DNA from: Macrothele yani
Taxonomy: Eukaryota; Arthropoda; Arachnida; Araneae; Macrothelidae
Assembly: GCA_039090855.1 (NCBI GenBank)
Contig: CM077023.1
Coordinates: 78,467,127 to 78,531,126, forward strand
Direction of reading: 5' to 3'
Length of the DNA: 64,000 nt
The notes beneath the pieces are model-generated. The model made no database searches. It was not told the DNA's origin and worked only from the letters and a program-made list of their open reading frames with translations. Position 1 is the first letter of the stretch. Each line of letters starts with the position of its first letter. The position numbers and the translations under genes were made by a program. This document shows positions 1-9,484 of the stretch, in pieces.

Positions 1-91
1 TACCTTCAAGCATTACTTTTTCTTGAAAAGAGCTAACTCGATTTTCAACCAAAAATTGAAATTGCGACGGAAATTCACTGTTGGATAGGAA

Positions 92-430
92 AAACCATCA
101 TCGTCAATCATTTTCAATCCATTGCTGAAGTCTCCTCGAGTCTTTCAGAACTTGAACAATCCTCTTCCATGTGACTCCGGCATGCTTTCGAATTTCATCC
201 ACCCATCTCCCACGTGGTCATTTTATGGGGTCTTTTTACTGTTCCTTGCTATCCAGTCTAGTGTTCCAGTTGTTCAACCCATGGTCAGTTCATGTACCAG
301 TATGTCCAGTACATTGCCCCTTTAGGGTCTTTACTTTGATCATGATGACATCTAATCGTGTTATTTCCCTGATCTATCAGTTTCTTTTCTTATCTTTCTT
401 GGTTCATGCATCTCATCATGATAAGAAAAA
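92..430 (-). pseudogene. RTE-type LINE, decayed 3' end
   Basis: On the minus strand this matches the 3' end of the RTE-type LINE seen complete at 6245-9430: same order of landmarks (terminal CAATCCA-type tail, the GRWVDEIRK-encoding stretch, the WAGHTA-encoding stretch) but with many substitutions and stops. It is an old, 5'-truncated copy with no coding capacity left. The similarity was judged by eye, so the ends are approximate. Confidence 0.75.
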
Positions 431-1430
431 TGCTGGGAGAGCTAAATTTGTTTATCAATAAAAAACAAAATAATAAAAAAACTCAGTATATAAATTTGCG
501 AAATTTTTCATCTTCCTTAATAATCTCCCCACGTTTGGTAACAGTAAAATACAAATTTTCTGACACTTGTAATTTCACAGCTCCCCACCCTGAAAATTTA
601 CTGTTTTGTAGTTTGAGCCCTTTTCTCCCCTAAAAACAGGGATGGCTCAGTTATGGTTGTGACAGCAGATATCCACTGTGGCTCAAAATTTAAGGTAACT
701 GTTCTGTTTCTTTCACAGACATTTAACGCACTAATAAAACCTACGTGAAGTGTTTCCTATGTTCTTACATATTGTCTATATTGAAAGACAGAACTTTGCA
801 CAGAATTCCTGAATAACAGTTCTAGAAATCCAAACATAATCTCCTTGATACTTCCATTGTACACAGCTAAATTGTTCGATTTTACATTGAAACAGGACCA
901 GTTTGTTGACTTCAAGTATATCGGGCTGTTATTCCTAAATGCAAAATTTAGATTCAGACTTTTAAATCTTACAGTTCATAATTACTTTTGACATCTTCGT
1001 TTTAAACAGCATTTCAGTTCACCGACTTTATTTGAAATTGAGGACTCATTCAACTCATTTCATTTAAAATCAAACGCCATTTTACCGAGTTCATTCAGCA
1101 TGAGCAAGATTCTTATCACTTTGCAGTAAACCCAAGTAATTAATTTAAATCTTTTTTACCTTCACCAATTCTAAAAACACGTATAAACAAGCATTCATTT
1201 ATATTTTATGTAAGGTATTTTTATGCTAATTAGGCCATTTTTTCTCAGAATCTAGTCTCCTTTGCTCAGTTTTTAGAAAAATTAATTACGTGCTCGACTT
1301 ATACCAGTTCTCTCACTGACTAAATTATTGCAAAATTAATCGCTTTTTTTTATTTTGTTTGAAGCAGGCCTTAAATTTTGATTTTAAGTTTAATCACCAG
1401 TCATTTCCAAGTTCCACTGTCACTCCATAC
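431..1430. other. AT-rich stretch, nothing recognised
   Basis: No frame over 75 codons, no terminal repeats and no RNA-gene motif were seen. The base composition is AT-rich like other unannotated parts of the window. Confidence 0.5.
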
Positions 1431-1634
1431 AGTGACTCTACAGTGGTCCTGCTTCTGACCATTCGTCCGAGATGGGTTTGGGTTCGAGTTCCAGGAGACG
1501 CATGGATGCTGTGTTTGTCTTACGCCACTGGCTCTCACCCTGTTTTGGAACCAATCGCCTTAACTTAGGGACGGGCGACTGTTTATAGTTCATTGAGTTG
1601 CTCAGGTGATAGTTGAACACCCAAATTAAAAAAA
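1431..1634 (+). mobile_element. SINE1 copy (tRNA-derived)
   Basis: Nearly full-length member of the most abundant short repeat in the window. The 5' part is tRNA-like, with a B-box-like GGGTTCGAGTTCC near 1480. It is followed by the family body (GTTTGTCTTACG near 1515, TTAGGGACGGGCGACT near 1565) and the tail TTGAACACCCAAATT plus an A run. The A-box region at 1440-1455 is degraded. A family of this design would be transcribed by RNA polymerase III and copied by LINE machinery. Confidence 0.8.
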
Positions 1635-1743
1635 AAAAAAACAGTACATAAACCGCCAAATTAAAAAAAAAAAAACAGTACTTAAAGAGAGCTTGACTGA
1701 TTCGATAAAATCGGAGACTACAGCGGTCTTTGTGATGCCTATG

Positions 1744-2308
1744 TATATTAACAACATTCAACGTTTCTCACAAATGTTTTATTCTTTAAGCCGACCAAAG
1801 ATTTGCTGGGCTCTGGCCTAGCTTCATCAGGACGAATGGCACGTAATATTCAAATCGTATGTGACATCAACGGTGTTTACAGTCACGTTTTTTAGTTAGT
1901 TGCTTCCACGCGCTTGATAGAAATGATGTAGATGCCATGTCATTAACAAGTTGCGAAGAATTTTGATATTTGTGGAAAGCTTCCAAGAGTATCAAATTTG
2001 GTGATTGAATCTGGCTTGTCGATTAGTTTCGCTTTTTCAAAGAGAAATTTGTGGTCATTTTCGTAACAGTGTTTAACCATCGACGACTTCTTTAGGTCAC
2101 AGGTGCAAACGTAGGTCTTGTGTTCCTTCAATCGAAAACGCAAGGCTCTACACGGGTGTGTCCTATATACGAAGCGCCACATTCACATGGGATTTGATAA
2201 ATTCCCCATGAGTTTTTATCCTCAACATAGTCATTTGATCCAAAACAGTTCATTTTGTTTAAGGGTGTAAGAATCACTTTAAAATTGAAAGTTTTGAGAA
2301 TTTTTGAA
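1744..2308 (-). mobile_element. Penelope-like element 3' end, left arm
   Basis: Left half of a large inverted repeat; its partner is 2336-2902. On the minus strand it holds a GIY-YIG endonuclease remnant followed downstream by a hammerhead-like motif and an AATAAAA-containing tail. GIY-YIG after the reverse transcriptase and hammerhead motifs in the terminal repeats are known traits of Penelope-like retroelements. No reverse transcriptase is left here, so the family call rests on these two traits. Confidence 0.7.
1781..1838 (-). ncRNA. hammerhead ribozyme-like motif (left copy, core damaged)
   Basis: Read on the minus strand it has the CTGATGA core, then a possible stem II (GCTAGGC against GCCCAGC), then a mini stem III (TTTGGTC end) and stem I formed by ATTCGTC with GGCTTAAAGAAT. 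The GAAAC core box reads AAATC here, so this copy should not cleave. The same arrangement occurs in the other arm at 2808-2864 with the opposite pattern of damage. Confidence 0.55.
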
Positions 2309-2320
2309 AGCAAAGTCACG
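1943..2320 (-). pseudogene. GIY-YIG endonuclease domain, Penelope type (left arm)
   Basis: Two overlapping minus frames encode GIYQIPCECGASYIG and then RALRFRLKEHKTYVC...KHCYENDHKFLFEKAKLID. This is the GIY-YIG nuclease core: the GIY and YIG halves, the arginine/EH helix, and the conserved H-containing stretch. In Penelope-like elements the domain nicks target DNA for retrotransposition. The two halves lie in different frames, so the gene is broken by a frameshift near 2150, and nothing upstream (reverse transcriptase) is present. Confidence 0.7.
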
Positions 2321-2344
2321 AGAAAATGGAACAATTCGAAAATT

Positions 2345-2775
2345 CTCAAAACTTTTAATTTTAAAGTGATTCTTAAATCCTTAAACAAAATGAATTGTTT
2401 TGGATCAAAGGACTATGTTGTGGATAAAAACTCGCGGGGAATTTATCAAATTCCATGTGAATGCGGCGCTTCGTATGTATAGGACAGACCCGTAGAGCCT
2501 TGCGTTTTCGGTTGAAGGAACACAAGACATACACTTGCAACTATGACCTAAAGAAGTCGTCGATGGCTAAACACTATTACGAAAATGACCATAAATTTCT
2601 CTTTGAAAAAGCGAAACTAATTGACAAGCCGATAACAACCACCAAACGCGATATTCTCGAAGCTTTCCAGATGTATCAGAATTCTCCGCAAGTTGTTAAT
2701 GACATGGCATCCACACCATTTCTATCAAGCGCATGGAAGCATTTAACTAAAACCCGGGACTGTAAACACCTTTGA
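2345..2775 (+). pseudogene. GIY-YIG endonuclease domain, Penelope type (right arm)
   Basis: The first frame ends GIYQIPCECGASYV at a stop created near 2478; a second frame resumes with RRALRFRLKEHKTYTC, then HYYENDHKFLFEKAKLID and about 45 further residues ending at 2775. A two-base insertion next to the YIG motif explains the break: removing it in thought would rejoin the two halves. The domain is otherwise well preserved. The gene is 5'-truncated at the palindrome centre and lacks any reverse transcriptase. Confidence 0.72.
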
Positions 2776-2807
2776 GGACGTCACATGCGATTTGAATATT
2801 CACGTGC

Positions 2808-2864
2808 CATTCGTCCTGATGAAGCTAGGCCAGAACCCAAAGAAACCTTGGTCGACTTGAAGAA
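2808..2864 (+). ncRNA. hammerhead ribozyme-like motif (right copy)
   Basis: CTGATGA at 2816-2822, GAAAC at 2842-2846 and the cleavage triplet GTC at 2851-2853 are all present in the right order. Stem III would be ACC-TT-GGT, and stem I pairs ATTC and GTC upstream with GAC and GAAT downstream. Stem II (2823-2841) is weak in this copy, whereas the left copy keeps a better stem II but a damaged core. The unmutated parent probably had a complete type I hammerhead with very short stem III. Confidence 0.6.
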
Positions 2865-2904
2865 TAAAAAATTTGTGAGAAACGTTTTATGTTCTTAATA
2901 TCCA

Positions 2905-3660
2905 GAGTTTGACTGAGTTTTTTGCTGAATCACATTTGACCGATTTCATACACACTAAAAGGACGCTTGTTCAGTTGTACTTCTGCATTTTAGCTTCCAG
3001 TTCAAATTTTTCAGCTTCTCATTAAGTTTCTAGTTCAAGCTATCCTGATACCATCACACGTTATGTGCACTTGAATGAGTTTTCTTTTTAAATGAAACAT
3101 AGTTCCAGCCATTTCATTTAAAATTGGCTCGATATTTTTTACTGGCATTATTGAACTTGAGAACTTTGACTTAGAAGACCAATTTGCATAATGATATTTA
3201 ACCTATACATAGTTTTTACGTCCTCTCTCTCTGAACACATCTCAAATTTTGAACTTGAAAAGTCTTAACCTATTTCCGAATATTTTACTTCTTCACGTGA
3301 ACAGTTAATCCCGTGGTTTTTGAGGTTGGACACCTAAACGATTGAAGCTTATAATGCTACAAGCCCGGTATACTGGAACAGAGAAATTTTTGCCAAACAA
3401 TGTTGTGGCTGACTTTCCTCTAAAGAAGTCCTTTTAAACTTCAATGCATTCGAATTGTGAACCAAGAAAAAGCCACCTAACTGCAGTGTGATTCTCCTGT
3501 GTTGGAAACTAAAAACAAATAACAAACTTGATTTAGTTTTTAACTAGTAGTATTTAACTAATATTATATTTAAGAAATGCAAATTTTCTCTCTCTGTCTC
3601 CAGTTTTGATTTTTCAAAAACCTTTGAAAAGAGATATGGAAGTAAATATTTTCGGGTTTT
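2905..3660. other. AT-rich stretch, nothing recognised
   Basis: No transposon ends or coding stretch were seen between the Penelope-like palindrome and the SINE1 that follows. A 76-codon minus frame at 3544-3774 overlaps the SINE1 and has no recognisable motif. Confidence 0.5.
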
Positions 3661-3663
3661 AGA

Positions 3664-3853
3664 AACTGGGTTTTTTTTTGTAATGACCACCGTGAGAAAC
3701 TCCAAAAGGATATGGGCGCCTGTCCCTAATTTGAGGTCACTGGTTCTAGACGGGGGAGGGGAGCAGGGCACCACCCATGCCTCGTCCCGGAGGCTAACTC
3801 ACTTGGATGAACAGTCAGAGGCCAGCGCTTAGACCACTGCACCACAGGATTCG
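3664..3853 (-). mobile_element. SINE1 copy, minus strand
   Basis: Starts with the reversed tail (T run, then AATGACCACCGTGAG) and ends at the tRNA-like 5' head (AGCGCTTAGACCACTGCACC near 3825-3845). The middle is altered by a G-rich insertion near 3755-3765, and the B box is lost. Confidence 0.75.
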
Positions 3854-4127
3854 GTAGAAACGACGTAACTGCAGTGTAAATTTTAATTCGATCTCTTGTT
3901 TCTTTTCGGTGCCTGTTCAAAGAGAATGGGTTCAGTTTCTCCATTTCAATATGGTTGCATTTTAGTTCACGGCAGGCTATCCAAGAGGATTAATGGAGCT
4001 GTTTTGCCTTAAAATACTAAATTCTCCTGATGTTAGAGCACAGGAGCAAATTCATGTTTATTGTTTACAATTTTCAGTTGCAAGCAAGCAGTTAATCACA
4101 TAAAGGCAGGGCAGCTGCCGCCGTGGA

Positions 4128-4322
4128 TTTCTTATATTTTTGTTCTGTGGTTTAACGACTATCCCTAAACCCCCCCCCCCCCAAAAAAAAACAAAAAAAA
4201 ACATAAGCAGCCGCTCCTCCCTAATTTAGGGCAGTTTGTTCCAAAAGGAGGAGGAGAGAGAGTCAGTGCCGTACACAAGTACCTCCCTCCCCATGCCTTA
4301 TCCGAAACTGGGGCCCGGACAC
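4128..4322 (-). mobile_element. SINE1 copy, minus strand, diverged
   Basis: The reversed tail GGTTTAACGACTATCC is followed by C and A homopolymers (4171-4201), then the family body CTCCCTAATTTAGGGCAG and AGTCAGTGCCGTA. The tRNA-like head is not recognisable beyond ATGCCTTATCC, so the copy is truncated or heavily mutated at its 5' end. Confidence 0.65.
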
Positions 4323-4604
4323 CACGGACGGCGGAAGGTAGGGGGACACGGGGAACCCCTGGAATTTCATGGTCCCCTCACTAGGGGGGGGGGGCGACCA
4401 TGAAACATCTTAAAAATTTGTGGTTCACATATGATGAAACTTTTTTCTATGAAAATTTCGTGGAGACCGTCACCACGTTTCGCAGTTTCCTAGAAAACAC
4501 TTAAAAGTACAACTTTCAAAATTAATTTTGCACAAATAAGTTGAAAAGTTTACTCACCGTTGTGTTTTTCACTTTGAAGAAGATCGTTAAATATTTCTCA
4601 AATA

Positions 4605-4830
4605 GCAATGGGCTGGATATACTGCAAGAAAAACTGACTACCGTCAAACAGCTGAAATATTAGATTGGATTTCACCAGAACAGACCACCTGGGAGATGGG
4701 TGGATGAAATTCGAAAGTATGCTGGAGTGACGTGGAAGAGATATGCGGAGACAGAAAGTTATAAAAGAGGGAGACCTTCATCCAGCAGGTGATTGATGAT
4801 AGTTAACGACGACTTGTGCGATTGTACGAG
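4605..4830 (+). pseudogene. RTE-type LINE, decayed 3' end, plus strand
   Basis: Translating with allowance for frameshifts gives W-A-G-Y-T-A-R-K-T-D followed by AEILDWIS and later a GRWVDEIRKYAGVTW-like stretch, the C-terminus of the RTE protein. It stops just left of the Tc1 element at 4849. It is the opposite orientation to the big RTE copy on the other side of that Tc1, so it is a separate, older insertion. Confidence 0.7.
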
Positions 4831-4848
4831 TTCTTGCACACACATATA

Positions 4849-4884
4849 CACTGCTGGCCACCCAAAATGCAACACCAAGAAGGA
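4849..4884. repeat. left TIR of Tc1 element A
   Basis: 36 bases, exact inverted match to 6163-6198; homology stops at base 37. This is where the transposase would bind. Confidence 0.93.
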
Positions 4885-5009
4885 AGCATCCGATTGGCCT
4901 GAAATTCGCAGCGTGCATCGCCCGCGAGAGGACATGCAAACAATTAGCATTGTAGGGCATATGCAAATCATGTGCTCCCGGCACGCCACCGAGAAGCACT
5001 ATAAGAAGG

Positions 5010-6062
5010 GTGCACAGAAGGCGGGGTGTAAGTAGTGGAAGTGTGTCATTCCAACACGTTTCGGAATTCGACAGAGGACGAATAGTGGCTTATCGCGACA
5101 GCGGTTTATCGTACCGAGACATCGGCGTCCGTGTGGGACGACATCCAGCCACAGTGAGGCGAGTATGGATTCGGTGGGTGCAGGAGGGACAGACGGACCG
5201 ACGTGGGCGATTGCCGCAGCCGCGGCACACCACCGAACAAGAGGACCGGCATGTTGTGCGGCGGGCATTGACGGCTCGCACCGCCATATCACGAACGTTA
5301 GCGCAGGAACTAGGGTGTGTTGCGCAACAGCCTGTGTCAGCACGTACCGTTCGACGTCGTCTGCAGGAGCAGAGATTTGTCGCACGGCGCCCATTGCTCC
5401 AATTACCATTAACGTTACACCACCGGCGAATGCGGCGGCAGTGGGCGGTTGAACGCCGCACCTGGACTACGGAATGGCACGACATTGTCTTCTTCGACGA
5501 ATCCCGCTTCTGCCTGCAACACCTCGATGGTCGGATCCGCGTGTGGCGGCACCGCGGCGAGAGACTGTATGACGCCTGCATTATGCATCGCCATACGTGT
5601 CCATCGCCTGGCGTTATGGTTTGGGGCGCAATTGGATATGATACCCGCACCCCTCTGGTACGCATCGCCGGTACACTCAACAGCCACCGCTACATCTCCG
5701 ACGTTTTGGAGCCTGTAGTCCTCCCTTACCTGCAGGACCTGCCAGCGGCCACGTTGCAACAGGAAAATGCGCGCCCGCACGTGGCACGCATCGTGCAACA
5801 ATTTTTAACGGCCCACCAGGTGTCACTGCTGCCGTGGCTCGCCTGTTCTCCCGATATGTCGCCCATCGAACACGTCTGGTCGCTGATCGGCAACCGAGTG
5901 GCCCGGCAAGCACCACTTGCGGCTACGCCTGATGATCTGTGGCAACGTTTGAAAGCAGCCTGGACCGACATACCCCAAGCCCACATCCAAAGCCTCTTTC
6001 GTTCGATGCCGCGGCGTGTAGCGGCTGTTATTGCCAGCCATCGGGGCCACACGAACTATTGA
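5010..6062 (+). pseudogene. Tc1-family transposase, full-length frame, probably dead
   Basis: The 350-codon frame has an N-terminal pair of helix-turn-helix regions (about residues 18-120: FDRGRIVAYRDSGLSYRDIG, then HPATVRRV) and a C-terminal DDE catalytic domain. Catalytic positions are D163 in FFDESRF, residue 252 in LQQENARPH and E287 in SPDMSPIEHVW; the 34-residue gap between the last two fits the DD34E class. Residue 252 is glutamate (GAA, 5763-5765) where the family has aspartate. The frame starts at GTG, and the first in-frame ATG is near codon 138, so the start ATG seems to have mutated as well. Both changes would block transposition although no stop or frameshift is present. Confidence 0.9.
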
Positions 6063-6195
6063 TGTCTGCGTGTTCCGCAAGTCGCACGGGCCTGTAAGCT
6101 CAATCGTTTCATCTTGGTATCTGTTGATATGTGTCCAGTAAATCTGGCTTTGCTATCTCGTGTCCTTCTTGGTGTTGCATTTTGGGTGGCCAGCA

Positions 6196-6198
<3 letters not shown>

Positions 6199-6244
<46 letters not shown>
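6199..6244. repeat. (TA)n microsatellite
   Basis: About 45 bases of pure TA between Tc1 element A and the (ATC)n that forms the 3' tail of the RTE copy. This is one of several TA tracts that flank RTE copies. Confidence 0.95.
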
Positions 6245-6247
<3 letters not shown>

Positions 6248-9200
6248 TCATCATCATCATTGTCAACCATTATCAATCCACTGCTGGACGAAGGTCTCCC
6301 CAAGTTTCCTCCACAACGGTCTGTCTTGTGCCAGTCTCCTCCATGTCACCCCTGCATACTTTCGAATTTCATCCACCCATCTCCCATGTGGTCTTCTTCT
6401 GGGTCTTTTCCTGTCCCTTGGAATCCAATCTAAAATTTCGGCTGTCCATCGATGATCTGTCCTTCTGGCAGTATGTCCAGCCCATTGCCATTTCAGGGAT
6501 TTAACTCTGATCATGATGTCTTCCACTCTTGTCATTTTTCGGATCCACGAGTTCCTCTTCTTATCTCTCCTGGTTACACCAAGCATGCACCTCTCCATGC
6601 TTCTTTGAGTTGTCTGCAGCCTTTGTATGTTTCTTTTAGTTAAGGTCCACGTCTCTGCACCATACGTAAGCACTGGAAGGATGCATTGATCAAACACTTT
6701 TCTTTTAAGACATAATGGCATATTGCTCTTGAAAATTATGCTGTTTCTTCCAAAAGCTCTCCAGGCAAGTTTTGTACGCCGATTAATTTCTTCATCAATG
6801 TGACCCTCACTTGATATCTGCTGTCCAAGATAAACGTACGTATCTGTTATCTCCAGCTTTTCTCCATCAATCGATAAATCTTCATTTCTTGTAAAAGCAT
6901 TGAACATCACTTTTGTCTTCTGAAAGTTCATTTTTAATCCCACTTCTTTACTCTTGTCAGCAAGTTCCTGGATCATACTCTGCAGCTCTGATGGGCTAGT
7001 TGCAAAAATGACTACGTCATCAGCAAAACGAAGGTGGGTTAGATAATCTCCATTAATCTTTATCCCCTTGTTTTCCCAGCTCAGTGACTGAAAAACACCC
7101 TCCAATGTGGCATTAAAGAGCTTCGGAGATATGGTGTCACCTTGTCTCACTCCCTTTCCAATTTTTATGTGTGTTGTATTTTCAAACAGCCTAATCTTTG
7201 CACTTGCATTTTCATAGATGTTATTAATAATATTAATGTATGCATCTTCAATACCGCAGGTTTTCAGAGCCATTGTAACTGCTGATGGTTTCACCGAATC
7301 AAAGGCTTTTTCATAATCGATAAAAGCCATGCACAATGGAAGTTCATATTCCCTCGCTCTTTCAATTAGTTCTCTCAGCACATGGATATGATCTATTGTG
7401 CTGTAGCCACTCCCTGAATCCAGCTTGTTCTCTCGGTTGAGCCATGTCCAGTGTTACCTTCAAGCGGTGTGAAAGAACTTTAGTGAAGATTTTATAAACT
7501 ACTGATAGGAGGCTGATAGGTCTGTAGTTTCCGAGATCCTCAATGTCACCTTTCTTATGTAGCAGGATCATTGTAGCGGTGTTCCAATCCTCAGGAATCT
7601 TTCCTTCATTAAGGCATCGAGTGAAAATTTGGGCGAGTACTGTTTCGATTTCTCCACTTGCTTCTTGTATGATGTCTACAGTAATTCCATCTTCTCCTGG
7701 AGCTTTTCCCCGCTTCATGTTCTTGATTGTATGTGCAACTTCTGCTGGAAGGACTGGAGGAACTCTGGTATTGGTATCTTTCATGATGTCTGGAGTGCAT
7801 GTATCATCCCTTTCATATAATTTGGAGTAGAAATCTTTCACTCTTGTCAAAATTTCGCCTCTATTTCTTGTTACAGAACCATCTTCTTTTCTCAGTGCCA
7901 TAATCTGTTTTCTTCCCTTACTGAGATGTCCCTTTGCTATCTTTAGGCTTTGGTTGTTTTCAATTGCTTTCCTCACTAGTTCACAGTTGAATTTTCTTAC
8001 GTCTTCAGTGATACTTTTTCGTACTGTCTTGCATAGCTCTATATATTCCACTTTGGAAGTCACATCTTCTTTAGTTGTCCTCATCTCTTCTTTTTTGCAT
8101 CAACATTTTCGTTTTTCCTGATAATTTATTTACATGCAACTTGTTCTTAGACCCAGCTAATTTTGTTGCTGTTTCCATAAGAGCTTTGGTTACTTTTCTG
8201 TTAACTTCAGAGATGTCCACTTCTTCCAATGTTAGGCCTTCTAAAGCAGAGAACCTGTTCTTCAGTTCCAACTTGAAGGTATTATGGTGTTTTTTAAGGT
8301 TGGTTATGTCAATACATTTTGTTTGTCTTATGAGCTTGCCACGTTCAAGTTTAGTGTTGAGGTGCATCTTACATCTCACCAATCTATGGTCACTACCTGT
8401 GTTGAACTTGTTTAGCACACTGCAGTCTTCTATGACGAATTTTTTGTTACACATAATAAAATCAATTTCACTTGTCGTCCCATTTGGATGTCTCCATGTC
8501 CATTTCCTGTGTGGCTTTTTCTTGAAGAAGGAGTTCAAGATGAAAAACCCTTCTGCCTCTGCAAACTCAACGAGAGTATTTCCACGCTGGTTTCTGTTGC
8601 CGTGACCGAATTTACCTACTGAAGTTTCATTCTGTTGCCGTTGCCCTATTTTTGCATTGAAATCTCCCATAATTATTTTCAAGTGCTGCTTACCTTTATT
8701 ATTTAGATGACAAATTTCCTCATAAAATTCTTCAATTTCTTCTTCAGCATGACTTGTGGTGGGTGCATAAGTTTGAATAATCTGAGCCTGGTATCTTCTC
8801 GAGAGTTGGATAACGAGTCGTGCAGCTCTGTCAGAGGAACTTTCAACTTCTACCACTTTATCCTTCAGTTTCTTGTTTATTATAAATCCAACACCACTAG
8901 TTCTGCCAGTATCTGTCCCACGATAGTAGAAGAGATGTCCACTTTTCAGTTCGACGAGATCTTCTCCTTTTCTCCTTACCTCACTTAGCCCCACGATGTC
9001 CCACTTGATCCTTTGTAGTTCCTCTTCCAATTCAAGAAGCCTTGAATCAGAAGATAGGAGCGTCCATTGTACGTTGCCAAGGTCAGCATCAGATGGCAGC
9101 CTAGTCCGGTCCTCCGGGGATTCTTAGCACCCTCTGCCTTCATGTCGCACTGGCCGCTGCCTTGGCCAGGTACATTCCAGCTGCCGGAGACTGAGGGCCA

Positions 9201-9428
9201 AGATTTAAGTTGTGGAGTCATTTTGGAGGGGTTTGGCCATAACTCACCACGCTGGCCAAGCGGGTTGGTGAGTGTGGGATAGAATTTCCTCTGATCCCGA
9301 TGGTATAGTTATACCGCTATTGGCGGTCGTCAGAGCCCCTTTAGTGGGAACAGGATGCACCACGAGAAGGCGGGGTTGACATTTGTCAAGGAGAGGCTGT
9401 GATGTTACGCATCACCTGACCTTACATC

Positions 9429-9430
<2 letters not shown>
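6245..9430 (-). mobile_element. RTE-type LINE copy 1, near full length
   Basis: A 3.2-kb non-LTR retrotransposon on the minus strand. It has a 5' UTR (about 9030-9430), apurinic-type endonuclease, reverse transcriptase, a C-terminal extension and a 3' end of (ATG)n repeats instead of poly(A), as in the RTE clade. (TA)n tracts flank both ends. It is nearly identical to copy 2 at 27819-31009, including the 5' boundary (CATCCC next to TA repeats), so this is the real element length. Clade name is by recognition of the protein; a tree would settle it. Confidence 0.93.
6263..9221 (-). pseudogene. RTE endonuclease-reverse transcriptase, frameshifted
   Basis: One polyprotein in four pieces. Piece 1 (to about 8985) has the N-terminus with ATYNGRS. 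Piece 2 (8071-9030, 319 codons) is the endonuclease, with GLSEVRR, GDFNAKIG, SEIDFIM and GSDHRLV. Piece 3 (7362-8084) covers the linker and first reverse transcriptase motifs (APGEDGIT, NYRPISLLSVVYK). Piece 4 (6263-7381, 372 codons) has MAFIDYEKAFDSV, GVRQGDTISPKLF, the catalytic FADDVVIF, LKMNFQKTKV and the C-terminal region ending QQWIDNG. Frameshifts lie near 9040, 8080 and 7415; each is a small indel relative to copy 2. The catalytic residues survive, so the inactivation is recent. The protein nicks target DNA and copies its RNA at the nick. Confidence 0.92.
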
Positions 9431-9471
<41 letters not shown>

Positions 9472-9478
9472 TATACAC
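9431..9478. repeat. (TA)n microsatellite
   Basis: TA repeats with a few interruptions, immediately upstream (in element sense) of RTE copy 1 and ending four bases before the TA target of Tc1 element B. Confidence 0.9.
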
Positions 9479-9484
9479 ACACTA

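Larger units (their letters stand above)
2336..2902 (+). mobile_element. Penelope-like element 3' end, right arm
   Basis: Right half of the head-to-head pair, about 565 bases, separated from the left arm by roughly 30 bases. The arms are clearly homologous but diverged by many substitutions and small indels, so the palindrome is not recent. The right arm keeps a longer open stretch than the left. Confidence 0.7.
4849..6198 (+). mobile_element. Tc1-type transposon A, 36-bp perfect TIRs
   Basis: A 1350-base element flanked by TA on both sides (4847-4848 and 6199-6200), the standard Tc1/mariner target duplication. The terminal inverted repeats at 4849-4884 and 6163-6198 are identical over 36 bases and begin CACTGCTGGCCACCC. 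It carries a single long transposase frame. Perfect TIRs point to recent transposition. It sits where an RTE-flanking (TA)n block begins, so it landed in that microsatellite. GC content inside is clearly higher than around it. Confidence 0.95.

Noticed and set aside
4140..4395. Homopolymer runs of C, A and G as an assembly gap or special structure
   Set aside because: They lie in and near a decayed SINE1 tail; similar runs occur in other SINE1 copies (33977, 37843), so slippage explains them.
5090..5916. Minus-strand and alternate frames over Tc1 element A (up to 196 codons)
   Set aside because: The GC-rich transposase gene leaves several frames open; only the plus frame at 5010 shows protein motifs.
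6114..6504. Plus-strand frames rich in YIYIYI and HHH
   Set aside because: They are translations of TA and ATC microsatellites joined to antisense RTE sequence, not genes.
7543..9282. Several plus-strand frames of 60-176 codons across RTE copy 1 (and the same at 29119-30861)
   Set aside because: They are antisense shadows of the RTE protein; the same set recurs over each copy.
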